Shown here in pieces: positions 8,318 to 16,728 of a stretch of DNA of 64,000 bases. Within the stretch, counting starts at the first letter, position 1, and each line of letters begins with the position of its first letter. Under the pieces are notes generated by a model. The model made no database searches. It was not told the DNA's origin and worked only from the letters and a program-made list of their open reading frames with translations. This stretch comes from Thermoleophilum album (lineage in GTDB: Bacteria > Actinomycetota > Thermoleophilia > Solirubrobacterales > Thermoleophilaceae), in NCBI RefSeq assembly GCF_028867705.1, contig NZ_CP066171.1, positions 1,550,001 to 1,614,000 on the forward strand, given 5' to 3'. The position numbers and the translations under genes were made by a program.

Positions 8318-8988
8318 GAGGCCGCGCCGACACAGCGCCCGGCGACGGCGCGGCGGGCTCGGCGCGCCCGCAGCGGTCCGCTGCCCGCGGCCGCGCGCCA
8401 ACGACGCGGCGGGCGGCGCTCGCGGCAGCAGCGGGCGCCGCGGCGGCAGCGGGCGCCACCGTGGTCACGCTCGCGCGCCCGCAGCACGCCGCAGCGCGCC
8501 CGGTCGCCGGTGCCCCGCGGCCGGAACAGATCGCGATCGCCCGCACGCTGCTCGGGGTCGAACGCGAGCTCGCTGCGCTCTATGCGGCCCCGCCGCCACG
8601 GGTCCCGGTCGCAGCGGCGGCGTTCGCGCACATCGAGGCGGCGCACGTGCGGCGGCTCGAGCGCCTGCTCGCGCGCCTCGGCGCGGGCGACGCGGCGCGG
8701 AAGACCCGGCGCGCCGAGAGCGGCGCCGCCGAGCGCACGCGCGCGGCCGAGGCCGTGTCGGCGGAGGGTGCCCCGGGAGCAGCGCTCGCACCTGTGGAGC
8801 GCTGGCTCGAGCGCGCGACCGCGCTCGAGCGCCGGTCGCTCGCGCTCTACCAGCGTCTCGTAGCCGCGCTCGACGACGACGCCTACCTCGCCCCGGTAGC
8901 TGCGGCCGCGCTCGCCGACGCCCAGCAGCTCACCCTGCTCGCCGCCGCACGCGGCGTCGAGGTCACCGAGCCCCTGTCCCTCCCCTAG
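8314..8988 (+). CDS. Exported ferritin-like domain protein 2
   Basis: A 224-residue paralogue of the preceding gene. It has an N-terminal twin-arginine region (TTRRAALAAAAGAAAAAGA) followed by an alanine-rich helical bundle with AFAHIEAAHVRRLERLL and ERATALERRSLALYQRLVA. The GTG start at 8314 overlaps the upstream TGA. No lipobox cysteine is visible, unlike protein 1, so this copy may be released outside the membrane. Family membership is ferritin-like; whether it binds metal cannot be judged. Confidence 0.65.
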   Translation: MRGRADTAPGDGAAGSARPQRSAARGRAPTTRRAALAAAAGAAAAAGATVVTLARPQHAAARPVAGAPRPEQIAIARTLLGVERELAALYAAPPPRVPVAAAAFAHIEAAHVRRLERLLARLGAGDAARKTRRAESGAAERTRAAEAVSAEGAPGAALAPVERWLERATALERRSLALYQRLVAALDDDAYLAPVAAAALADAQQLTLLAAARGVEVTEPLSLP

Positions 8989-9064
8989 CGCTCCCGCATG
9001 GCGCAACCGCTCCCGCGCGGCGCAACCGCTCCCGCGTGGCGCAACCGCTCCCGCGCGGCGCAAG
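8989..9064. repeat. Four tandem copies of a 19-bp repeat
   Basis: Four head-to-tail copies of CGCTCCCGCryGGCGCAAC begin directly after the stop codon of ferritin-like gene 2 and end about 57 bases before tatA. Copies differ only at two central positions. There are no spacers, so this is a simple minisatellite and not a CRISPR array. Confidence 0.9.
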
Positions 9065-9121
9065 CACCGCCACCGCGCAGCGCCGGCCCGCTCGCAGCCG
9101 CGAGCGGCTACCCTGCGAGCG

Positions 9122-9400
9122 GTGGTCAACGTCGGGCCCCTCGAGATCCTGCTCGTCGCGGTGATCGCACTGCTCGTGCTCGGCCCGCGCCGCCTGCCCG
9201 AAGCGGGCCGTGCGCTTGGCGCGAGCATCCGCGGCTTCCGCGAGGCGCTGAGCGGCCGCGACCGCTCGTTCGACGACGATGCGCTCGCGGCCGACAGCGC
9301 GGCGCGCGAGCGCGCGCACTTGGCCGGCTCGCGCCGCAGCGACCGGCGCACCGCCGACGCCGACCGCGACGCTGACATCTACGACGAAGCGCAGCCCTGA
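9122..9400 (+). CDS. tatA: Twin-arginine translocase subunit TatA/TatB-like
   Basis: A 92-residue protein with the diagnostic N-terminus: short periplasmic segment, NVGPLEILLVAVIALLVLGP as membrane helix and hinge, then an amphipathic helix (RRLPEAGRALGASIRGFREA) and an acidic-basic unstructured tail. It would form the pore part of the Tat pathway. GTG at 9122 is the start that keeps the short N-terminus. It lies just downstream of two genes whose products carry twin-arginine-like signals, so it may be dedicated to or co-expressed with them. Confidence 0.85.
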   Translation: MVNVGPLEILLVAVIALLVLGPRRLPEAGRALGASIRGFREALSGRDRSFDDDALAADSAARERAHLAGSRRSDRRTADADRDADIYDEAQP

Positions 9401-9420
9401 CGCGAAACGCGGTCGCGCGA

Positions 9421-10398
9421 TTACCAGAACGAGGCGCGCTCGAAAACGCCCTCGCGCTCGAGCTCTTCGATGCTCTTCGTGTAGACGCCCGAGCTCAGGT
9501 ACTTCCAGCCGCCATCGGGTACCACGAAGACGACATTCCCCTCGTCGAGCTCGCGGGCGACGCGCACCGCGATCGCCGCGATCGCGCCCGCCGAGACGCC
9601 GCAGAAAAGCCCCTCTTCCTCGAGCAGCTTGCGCGTCCAGATCACCGCGTCGCGGTTCGAGACGAAGATCTTGCGGTCGATCAGCGAGAGGTCGATGATC
9701 GGCGGGATGTAGCCGTCCTCGAGCGAGCGGAGGCCTTGCACGAGCTCGCCCTGTAGCGGCTCGGCTGCGACCACGAGCGTTTCGGGGTTGGCCTCTTTGA
9801 AGCGCCGCCCGCAGCCCATCAGCGTGCCGCCGGTGCCGAGCCCGGCCACGAACGCCGCCACCTCGTCGAGCTCCTCGAGAATCTCGACCGCCGTGCCGTT
9901 GTAGTGGGCGGCGGGGTTGGCCGGGTTGCCGTACTGGTAGGGCATGTAGTAACGGGGGTCGGACTCGGCCATCTCGAGCGCCATCGCGACCGCGCCGTTC
10001 GACCCCTGCTCGCCCGGCGAGTAGACGATCTCGGCGCCGTACATGCGCAAAAGCTGCGTGCGCTCGGGGGTGACGTTGTCGGGCATCACGACCTTCAGCG
10101 GATACCCCTTGCGGCGACAGATCATGGCCAGCGCGATCCCGGTGTTGCCCGACGTGGGCTCGAGCACCGTCTGGCCGGGGCCGATCAGACCGCGCTCCTC
10201 GGCGTCCTCGATCAGCGAGCGCGCCACACGGTCCTTGACCGAGCCGGTCGGGTTGGCGCTCTCGAGCTTCGCCCAGATCCGCACCCCCGGCTTCGGCGAC
10301 AGCCGCTTCAGCTCGACGAGCGGCGTGTTACCGATCGCCTCGACGAGGTCGCCGTACTTTCCCCCGCAGGGGCGCTTGTCGACCCGCTCGCCGAGCAT
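9421..10398 (-). CDS. cysM: Cysteine synthase CysM (CysO-dependent type)
   Basis: A 325-residue PLP enzyme of the cysteine synthase family. Visible are the PLP lysine in NPTGSVKDR, the SGNTGIALAM substrate loop, GLGTGGTLMG for phosphate binding and SAGAIAAIA. The long C-terminal extension from GGWKYLSSGVYTK onward, ending in a hydrophobic-aromatic tail, is characteristic of the CysM that uses O-phosphoserine and thiocarboxylated CysO. CysO, a ThiF-type activator and a JAMM protease are encoded nearby on the same strand, which supports that route. It converges on tatA with only 20 bases between. Confidence 0.9.
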   Translation of the reverse strand: MLGERVDKRPCGGKYGDLVEAIGNTPLVELKRLSPKPGVRIWAKLESANPTGSVKDRVARSLIEDAEERGLIGPGQTVLEPTSGNTGIALAMICRRKGYPLKVVMPDNVTPERTQLLRMYGAEIVYSPGEQGSNGAVAMALEMAESDPRYYMPYQYGNPANPAAHYNGTAVEILEELDEVAAFVAGLGTGGTLMGCGRRFKEANPETLVVAAEPLQGELVQGLRSLEDGYIPPIIDLSLIDRKIFVSNRDAVIWTRKLLEEEGLFCGVSAGAIAAIAVRVARELDEGNVVFVVPDGGWKYLSSGVYTKSIEELEREGVFERASFW

Positions 10399-10428
10399 GA
10401 CCTGGCGTCAACGATAGTACGCGCACCG

Positions 10429-11985
10429 TCAGGGCACGCCGGCCGCGCGCCCGGCCGGGAAGAAAGCGAGCATGCCCGGGATCACGCCCAGATACAGCGT
10501 GCCGTCGGGTCCGAGCGTGACCGGCGCGTAGTTGTTGTTGCTGGCCTGGCCTTCGCCGGCGAGGCGGCGCCAGACGACGCGGCCTGTGCGGAAGTCGAGC
10601 GCCGTGAGGTACCAGAGGTCGCGACCGTCGCTGCGCCGCGGCTTCTCGTACGTGTAGACGAGGCCGTTGCGGCGCGAAACCTTCGGCACCACCGATGGGG
10701 CGCGCACGCGCGCCTTCCACACCACCTTGCAACCCACCCCGTCGCGGTCGAGGTCGACCCGCCAGATGCCGGGCGCTGTCGAACGCCCACCGTTCACCGC
10801 GGTGACCGAGTAGCCGTAGTTGTTCTCGACGATCAGCGAACGGCCGATGCCGACAAGCGACTGGTCGGTCGACGAAGCGCCGGCCGCGAACACCGGCATC
10901 CGGCACACAACGCGCCGGCCGCGCACACGGCGCCCGCGCCTCAGCACCACGACCTCGATCGGGTCGGCGTTGTTGGTGATCGCCACAAGGTCGCGACCGA
11001 GCAGCGTCGGCGTGGTGCCCGAGCCGGTTTGCGTTTGGCCCGGCTTGCGCCGGCCGTCGTTGCGATAGCGCACACGCCACACCGTGCGCGGACCGCGTGC
11101 CGACGCCTCGAGGCGATAGAGCGATCGGTTGGTGACGATGTAGACGCCGTGCTCGTCGGCGGCGAAGGAGTTGCCGATCGGGGCGTCGAGCCGGCGCGCC
11201 CGCACGCGCCGCGAGGCGGGGTCGACGTAGCCCGCGACACCGCCCTTCGTGGCGAACCAGATCCGCCCCCGCCAGTCGGGCAGCGCCGAGATCACCTGGT
11301 CGCCCCTCGGTACCGCGGCGCCGAGCGCGAACGCCGCGTCGACAGCGAAAGCACGCGTGCCGTTCAGCCCCGTCTGGCGCACGACGAGGATGCGGCGGTC
11401 GAAGGTGGGGACGACGGCGCGGTCGCGGTGGTCGAGGTAGAAGTAGCCGCCGCCGGCGAAGTTAGTGAAAAGGTCGGCGCCTGGCGCGGTCGGCCGCGGC
11501 GGCAGGTCCATGGTGCCGAGCTCGCGCAGCGTGCGCGGCTCGAGCAGCTTGAGGCGCGGGCGGTCTATCCCCACGCAGACGGTGACGAGCCGCCCGTTGC
11601 GGTCGAAGGTGATCGAGGCGCACTCGCCTGCGACCGTGTAGCGGTTAACCGCGAGCGCCGGGCCGAGCGGGCCCGGGTGGGGCGAAGCGTCGGTCTGGTA
11701 GGCGTCCTCGTGCAGGTTGCTGCGGCCGTTGGCGGCCATGTAGGGGTGGCGCGGCGGCGCGAAGGCGCGTAGCGGTCGCGCGCCCACCGTGCTCCCCTGC
11801 GACTCCGGAACCGCACCGAAAGCGGGCAGCGGCACAAGGCCCGCCGCGGTGTCGGCAGCGGACGTGCCGCCGGCGGCTGCCAACGCCTCGCTGGGCGGGG
11901 CGTACCCGCTGGCTAGAGCCAGAGCTCCGAGCGCCGCCGCGACCGCCGCGGCGCGACCAGCGGCAGTCCCGCGCCGGCGAGCCAC
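10429..11985 (-). CDS. Secreted beta-propeller-like protein of unknown function
   Basis: A 518-residue exported protein. An alanine-rich signal peptide (AAAVAAALGALALASGYA) precedes a repeated beta-strand pattern with aromatic-aspartate turns, such as GRIWFATKGGVAGYVDP, GVYIVTNRSLYRLE and GTLYLGVIPG, as in PQQ-like or quinoprotein-type propellers. No catalytic motif is recognised. The GTG start at 11985 follows the cysO stop by two bases, so it is transcribed with cysO although it has no clear role in cysteine synthesis. It could bind a surface ligand. Confidence 0.65.
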   Translation of the reverse strand: MARRRGTAAGRAAAVAAALGALALASGYAPPSEALAAAGGTSAADTAAGLVPLPAFGAVPESQGSTVGARPLRAFAPPRHPYMAANGRSNLHEDAYQTDASPHPGPLGPALAVNRYTVAGECASITFDRNGRLVTVCVGIDRPRLKLLEPRTLRELGTMDLPPRPTAPGADLFTNFAGGGYFYLDHRDRAVVPTFDRRILVVRQTGLNGTRAFAVDAAFALGAAVPRGDQVISALPDWRGRIWFATKGGVAGYVDPASRRVRARRLDAPIGNSFAADEHGVYIVTNRSLYRLEASARGPRTVWRVRYRNDGRRKPGQTQTGSGTTPTLLGRDLVAITNNADPIEVVVLRRGRRVRGRRVVCRMPVFAAGASSTDQSLVGIGRSLIVENNYGYSVTAVNGGRSTAPGIWRVDLDRDGVGCKVVWKARVRAPSVVPKVSRRNGLVYTYEKPRRSDGRDLWYLTALDFRTGRVVWRRLAGEGQASNNNYAPVTLGPDGTLYLGVIPGMLAFFPAGRAAGVP

Positions 11986-11987
11986 GG

Positions 11988-12266
11988 TCAGCGCGCGCCG
12001 CCCGCCATTGCCGGCAGGATCACGACGGTGTCGTCGCTCGCCACCGGTGTGTCGAGACCCTGCAGCACCCGCACGTCCTCGTCGTTCAGGTAGACGTTGA
12101 CGTAGCGGTTGAGCTCGCCCTCGGGGTTGAAGAGCTGTTCGCGCGTCGCAGGATGGCGGCTCGCGAGCGCCTCGAGCACCTCGCGCACGTTCGTCCCCTC
12201 GACGTTCACCTCGCGCTCGCCGCTCGTGGCGTTGCGCAAAACCGGCGGAATCTTGATCTTCGGCAC
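11988..12266 (-). CDS. cysO: Ubiquitin-like sulfur-carrier protein CysO/MoaD family
   Basis: A 92-residue beta-grasp protein. VEGTNVREVLEALASRHP and LNRYVNVYLNDEDVRVLQGL are hallmarks of CysO, which carries sulfur as a C-terminal thiocarboxylate to CysM. The C-terminus reads ILPAMAGG followed by Ala-Arg before the stop. Activation needs a free Gly-Gly end, so two residues must be removed first, presumably by the JAMM protease at 7249-7647. Start is GTG at 12266. It lies immediately downstream of the rhodanese-ThiF gene on the same strand. Confidence 0.88.
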   Translation of the reverse strand: MPKIKIPPVLRNATSGEREVNVEGTNVREVLEALASRHPATREQLFNPEGELNRYVNVYLNDEDVRVLQGLDTPVASDDTVVILPAMAGGAR

Positions 12267-12314
12267 GGTCGCGGAAGCCTACTCGCTAGCTGTCCACCGC
12301 CGAGCGCAAGCGAA

Positions 12315-13508
12315 CTACGCGACGCCCGCGCAGAACGCCTCGTAGTCGGGGAACTTGCCCATCTCCTCGGCGCTGATCGACGCCGGATCGCGCGAGCAGA
12401 TCGGGCAGTCGGGGTCGCGCCGCACCTTGAGCTCGGTGAACGAGGCGGCAAGCGCGTCGTAGAGCAACAGCCGGCCGATCAGCGGCTCGCCGATGCCGAC
12501 GATCAGCTTGATCACCTCGACCGACTGCAAGAGCCCCATCACGCCCGGCAGCACACCGAGCACACCGGCCGCGCCGCACGATGGCGCGAGCTCGGGCGGC
12601 GGCGGCGTGGGATACAGGCAGCGGTAGCAGGGACCGCGGCCGGGAGCGAACACCGACAGCTGCCCCTCGAAGGCGAGGATCGACGCCGACACCACCGGGA
12701 TTCCCAGGCGCACCGACGCGTCGTTGAGCAGATAGCGGGTCGGGAAGTTGTCGAGCCCGTCGACGACGACGTCGTACCCCGAGATGATGTCGAGGATGTT
12801 GTCGGGGCCGAGGCGCACCGGGTACTTCTCGACCTTGACGTCGGGGTTGATCTGTTTGACGGCGATCTCGGCCGAGTCGACCTTGGGCATGCCGAGACGC
12901 TCCTCGGCGTGGGCGACCTGGCGCTGCAGGTTCGAGCGGTCGACGACGTCGTTGTCGACGATCCCGAGCGTGCCGACACCCGCCGCCGCCAGGTAGAGCG
13001 CCGCAGGCGAGCCGAGGCCGCCGGCGCCGAGCAGCAGCACCTTGCTGTCGAGCAGCTTCATCTGCCCCTCGAGCCCGACCTCGGGGATGATGATGTGCCG
13101 CGAGTAGCGCTCACGCTGCTCGGGCGTCAGCCGGCGCGGAACCTGTACCTCGTAGCCGCGGTCTTTCCAGAGCGTGATGCCGCCGCGCAGCGACTCGACG
13201 CGCTCGTAGCCGAGGTCCTGCTCGAGCGTGCGGGCGGCGAGCGCCGAACGGTTGCCCGACGCGCAGTAGAGGACGACACGCTTGGAGCGGTCGGGCACGA
13301 CCTGCTCGATCCGCGACTCGAGATGGCTGCGCGGCACGTGCAGCGCACCGGGGATGTGGCCGGCGTCCCACTCGTCCTGCTCGCGGACGTCGACCACCAC
13401 GACCTCGTCGCCGGCGCCGTTGGCGTGCAGCGCCGAGTGCAGATCGGTCGGCTCGATCTCGCGAATCTGCTGCTTGACCTTCTGGATCAGTTCCTGCCCG
13501 CTCGGCAT
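12315..13508 (-). CDS. Rhodanese-ThiF/MoeB fusion, sulfur-carrier activating enzyme
   Basis: A 397-residue two-domain protein. Residues about 1-125 form a rhodanese with DVREQDEWDAGHIPGALHVP and the active-site cysteine in LYCASGNRSA. The rest is an E1-like adenylyltransferase: RYSRHIIIPEVGLEGQ, LGAGGLGSPAALYLAAAGVG for ATP, DNDVVDRSNLQRQ, and zinc pairs CYRC and CPIC. It would adenylate CysO and supply its sulfur. The domain order is reversed compared with mycobacterial MoeZ, where rhodanese is C-terminal. ATG at 13508 is preferred because AGGAGAGG lies two bases upstream of it. Confidence 0.92.
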   Translation of the reverse strand: MPSGQELIQKVKQQIREIEPTDLHSALHANGAGDEVVVVDVREQDEWDAGHIPGALHVPRSHLESRIEQVVPDRSKRVVLYCASGNRSALAARTLEQDLGYERVESLRGGITLWKDRGYEVQVPRRLTPEQRERYSRHIIIPEVGLEGQMKLLDSKVLLLGAGGLGSPAALYLAAAGVGTLGIVDNDVVDRSNLQRQVAHAEERLGMPKVDSAEIAVKQINPDVKVEKYPVRLGPDNILDIISGYDVVVDGLDNFPTRYLLNDASVRLGIPVVSASILAFEGQLSVFAPGRGPCYRCLYPTPPPPELAPSCGAAGVLGVLPGVMGLLQSVEVIKLIVGIGEPLIGRLLLYDALAASFTELKVRRDPDCPICSRDPASISAEEMGKFPDYEAFCAGVA

Positions 13509-13578
13509 TACCTCTCCTGAATTCCTACTGCCGTTTGCGGAAATCAGCCGAGAAGATAGCTGCCAGCGGCGCAAATAA

Positions 13579-13607
13579 GTCGGGGCGCCGCGCTGCGGCG
13601 CCCCGAC
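13579..13607. promoter_or_regulatory. Perfect 13-bp hairpin in the divergent rhodanese-ThiF / kinase intergenic region
   Basis: GTCGGGGCGCCGC and its exact complement are separated by GCT. No run of T follows on either strand, and no gene ends here, so it is not a standard terminator. It lies in the 275-base gap between two divergent genes, where it could sit in the 5' leader of either transcript or mark a protein site. Confidence 0.6.
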
Positions 13608-13783
13608 CGGGAGAGGAACCCAGACCCGCTCTTCTATTCGTGGTGTAAGAACGCTCCGCGCAGCTGTGTCGAGCCCCGTGCGGATGAAGCGTTGTGTTCC
13701 AGATTGTCGTCTCGGGACGCCCTTGCCGATATGGGGTGTGGACCCCATTTTGCGCACCGTCGCGGGGCCGACCGATCTCGAAG

Positions 13784-14821
13784 ATGCGCAGGCGGTTCGA
13801 CTCACTGATCGGCCAGGTGCTGGCGGCCAACGCCGTGCTCGTCGTGCTGACGATGCTGTCGGCGACGCTGGTCGCCGGCTTGCGGCCGCAGGGCAACCAG
13901 CTGGTGGTGTTGGTGCTGGCGGTATTGCTCAGCTTGGTGGTGAACATGTGGATGCTCGAGCGCCGCTTCGCGCCGCTCGGAAAGCTCGTCGAAGAGGTAG
14001 AGCGCGTCGACCCGGCCAGACCCGGCGAGGCCCGCCTCGCCCGCCCCGACGAACAGGCCGCGGAGGTCGGGCGGCTGGCGCGCGCGTTCGAGCGACTGCT
14101 CGAGAGCATCGAGCGCGAGCGGCGGCGCAGCGGCCAGCTCGTGTTGCGCGCCCAAGAGGAGGAGCGGCGCCGGCTTGCCCGCGACCTCCACGACGAGACC
14201 AACCAAGCGCTGACCGGCATCCTGCTGCGGCTCGAGGCGCTCGCCTTCGACGTGCCCGACGACCTGCGGCCGCGCGTCGTCGAGCTCAAGCAGCTGGTGG
14301 CGAGCGCGATGGAGGAGCTCGTCGCCCTCGCCCGCCAGTTGCGCCCGGCGGCGCTCGACGACCACGGGCTCGTGCCGGCGCTCGAGGCGCAGCTCGCGCG
14401 GCTCAGCAAACGCAGCGGCATCGCCGCCGACCTCACCGTGCGCGGTAACCCCGACCGCTTGAGCGCCGACCAGCAGTCGGCGCTGTACCGCATCGCCCAG
14501 GAGGCGATCACGAACGCCCAGCGCCACGCCCGCGCGAGGCGGATCGTCGTCGAACTGGCGTGCGAGGGACCGAGCGCGCGACTCACGGTCGCCGATGACG
14601 GCGTCGGCTTCGACCCGACCAGCGAGGGCGAGAAGGGGCTCGGCCTGCGCGGGATGGCGGAGCGGGCGCACCTCGCCGGTGGCGAGCTCGACGTGCGGTC
14701 GGCACCGGGGGGCGGCACCGCCGTGTCGGTGGTTGTGCCGCTGGCGAGCGGCCCGGCCGGCAACGGCCGCGCGCCGAGCTTCGACTTCGTGACCGAGAGA
14801 GCACCGGCGACCGAGCGGTGA
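13784..14821 (+). CDS. NarL-type sensor histidine kinase
   Basis: A 345-residue HisKA_3 kinase. Two membrane helices flank a very short outer loop near the start (LIGQVLAANAVLVVLTMLSA and QLVVLVLAVLLSLVVNMWML), followed by a HAMP-like linker, the phospho-acceptor helix EEERRRLARDLHDETNQALT (His in DLHDE), and an HATPase domain with YRIAQEAITNAQRHA and GLGLRGMAERA. The ATG at 13784 starts right before the first helix. With so little outside the membrane it probably senses the membrane itself. It overlaps no gene but is one base from its response regulator. Confidence 0.9.
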   Translation: MRRRFDSLIGQVLAANAVLVVLTMLSATLVAGLRPQGNQLVVLVLAVLLSLVVNMWMLERRFAPLGKLVEEVERVDPARPGEARLARPDEQAAEVGRLARAFERLLESIERERRRSGQLVLRAQEEERRRLARDLHDETNQALTGILLRLEALAFDVPDDLRPRVVELKQLVASAMEELVALARQLRPAALDDHGLVPALEAQLARLSKRSGIAADLTVRGNPDRLSADQQSALYRIAQEAITNAQRHARARRIVVELACEGPSARLTVADDGVGFDPTSEGEKGLGLRGMAERAHLAGGELDVRSAPGGGTAVSVVVPLASGPAGNGRAPSFDFVTERAPATER

Positions 14822-14822
14822 G

Positions 14823-15482
14823 ATGACCGCAGGAGCCGGCAACACGACGGTTTCTGTTCTGCTCGCCGACGATCACGCGATCGTGCGCTCGGGGCTGCGG
14901 ATGCTGATCGATCGCCAGCCCGACATGCGCGTGGTCGGCGAGGCAGCCGACGGCGTCGAGGCGATTGCGCTGGCACGAGCTCTCGACCCCGACCTCTGCG
15001 TGCTCGACGTGTCGATGCCGCGCATCAGCGGGCTCGAGGCGACACGCGAGATCCGCGCGCTGCGGCCGAACGTGCGGGTGCTCGTGCTGTCGATGCACGA
15101 GGACGACGACTATTTCCTGCAGGCGCTTGCCGCTGGCGCCAGCGGCTACGTGGTGAAGCGCGCCGCCGACACCGATCTGCTCGAGGCGATCCGCACCGTC
15201 GCCGCGGGCGGGACGTTCGTGTCCGGCGAGCGCCAGCGCGAGCTGCTCGCCGCCTGGCGCGAGCGCGGCCGCGAAGCGCTCGACGATCCGCTCACTCCGC
15301 GCGAGCGCGAGGTCGTGAAGCTCGTCGCGGAAGGCTTCACCAACCGTCAGATCGCCGAGCTTTTGACGCTGTCCGAGAAGACGGTCGAGTCGCACCGCGC
15401 CAACGTGCTCGCCAAGCTCGGCATGCGCGACCGCGTCGAGCTCGTGCGCTACGCGATCAAGCGCGGTCTCGTCGAACCCTGA
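14823..15482 (+). CDS. NarL/LuxR-family response regulator
   Basis: A 219-residue partner of the preceding kinase. The receiver domain has the acidic pocket in VLLADDHAIVRSG, the phosphorylated Asp in CVLDVSMPRISG, and Lys in YVVKRA. The C-terminal LuxR helix-turn-helix reads LTPREREVVKLVAEGFTNRQ and SEKTVESHRANVLAKLG. It begins one base after the kinase stop, so both are one transcript. The adjacent ABC exporter genes downstream, 211 bases away, are plausible targets. Confidence 0.93.
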   Translation: MTAGAGNTTVSVLLADDHAIVRSGLRMLIDRQPDMRVVGEAADGVEAIALARALDPDLCVLDVSMPRISGLEATREIRALRPNVRVLVLSMHEDDDYFLQALAAGASGYVVKRAADTDLLEAIRTVAAGGTFVSGERQRELLAAWRERGREALDDPLTPREREVVKLVAEGFTNRQIAELLTLSEKTVESHRANVLAKLGMRDRVELVRYAIKRGLVEP

Positions 15483-15693
15483 ACGCCGCCGCTGAACGGC
15501 GCTGGCCGCGGCAGAACGCACAGAACGCGCCTAATGAAGGGTGCTGACCGTTGTCGCATGCCGCCCCTGAGCGCGGCCGCCGGGCGTGGTAGCTTCCGGG
15601 CCACTGCTGTTCGGCGTTGATCGGGTGACGTGAGAAGCCCGCGTTTCTTACCGAGCGGCGGTTGCGAGTCAGCGCATCAGGAGGTTGTCAGCG

Positions 15694-16728
15694 GTGAGCG
15701 ATCCTCCCGCGATCGAGTTTCGCTCTGTTACCAAGCGGTTCGGCAAGCGCACTGCGGTCGACGATTTCTCGCTCAGCGTCGTGCCCGGCGAGATTTGCGG
15801 TCTGCTCGGCCCGAACGGGGCTGGCAAGACGACGGCGCTGCGGATGCTGCTCGGCCTCGTGCGCCCAAGCGCAGGAGCGGCGCTCGTGTTCGGGCGGCCG
15901 CTCCACGCCTTCGAGCAGCCGGCACGGATCGTGGGGGCGGTGATGGAGAACGCGCCGCTCCACCCGGGGCGCAGCGCCCGCGACCACTTGCGCGCGCTGG
16001 CGCCGCTCGCCGGGGCCGACCGTGCGCGCGTCGACGAGGTGCTCGAGTTTGTCGGCATGGCCGATGCCGCGCGGCGCAGGGCGCGCACCTACTCGCTCGG
16101 CATGCGGCAACGCGTTGCGCTGGCAGCCGCGCTGCTCGGCAGGCCACGCGTGCTCGTGCTCGACGAGCCCGCCAACGGCCTCGACCCGGCCGGGATCCGC
16201 TGGCTGCGCGACACCGTGGCGCGGCTGGCGCACGAGGAGGGGTGCGCGGTGCTGTTGTCGAGCCATGTGCTAGCCGAGGTCGAACGTGCCGCCGACAGCG
16301 TTGCGGTGGTCGACCGCGGACGTCTGGTGGCGGCCGGCCCGACACGCGAGCTCGTCGGCGCGCGCCAGCAGGTGCGCTTCGCCGGGCCCGACGCCGCTCG
16401 CCTGGCCGAGGCGCTAGCCGCCAACGGCGCCCCGCCGCGTCCGGACGGGGCCGGGAGCGACGGCCCGGCGTTCGTCGTCGAGGGCGTGGCGGCGGTCGAG
16501 GTCGGGCGCGCTGCCGCCGCCATCGGCGCGGTGCTCGCCGAACTGCGCGAGGAGCGCGACTCGCTCGAGGAGGTGTTCCTGCGTCTGACGGGCGGCAACG
16601 GGGCGGCCGCCACGGGCGCCAACAGCGACCACGCAGCCGCCATGGGTCCCGAGGGGGGCAGCGGGGCTCCCGCGAGTGCCGACCGCGACGCTCGAACCAC
16701 CCGCGAACAGAGGAGGCTTTCGGCATGA
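15694..16728 (+). CDS. ABC exporter ATP-binding protein
   Basis: A 344-residue ATPase of the ABC-2/drug-export type. Walker A is GPNGAGKTT, the signature is YSLGMRQRVALAAALLG, Walker B is VLVLDEPANGLDP, and the switch His is in LLSSHVL. The C-terminal tail of about 40 residues is low-complexity. GTG at 15694 is chosen because AGGAGG lies nine bases upstream; a TTG touching the ribosome site is unlikely. Its stop overlaps the permease start. Adjacent to a two-component pair, it may respond to membrane stress or antibiotics. Confidence 0.9.
   Translation: MSDPPAIEFRSVTKRFGKRTAVDDFSLSVVPGEICGLLGPNGAGKTTALRMLLGLVRPSAGAALVFGRPLHAFEQPARIVGAVMENAPLHPGRSARDHLRALAPLAGADRARVDEVLEFVGMADAARRRARTYSLGMRQRVALAAALLGRPRVLVLDEPANGLDPAGIRWLRDTVARLAHEEGCAVLLSSHVLAEVERAADSVAVVDRGRLVAAGPTRELVGARQQVRFAGPDAARLAEALAANGAPPRPDGAGSDGPAFVVEGVAAVEVGRAAAAIGAVLAELREERDSLEEVFLRLTGGNGAAATGANSDHAAAMGPEGGSGAPASADRDARTTREQRRLSA

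Noticed and set aside
8989-9064. CRISPR-like array
   Set aside because: Units are contiguous without spacers and no cas gene is present.
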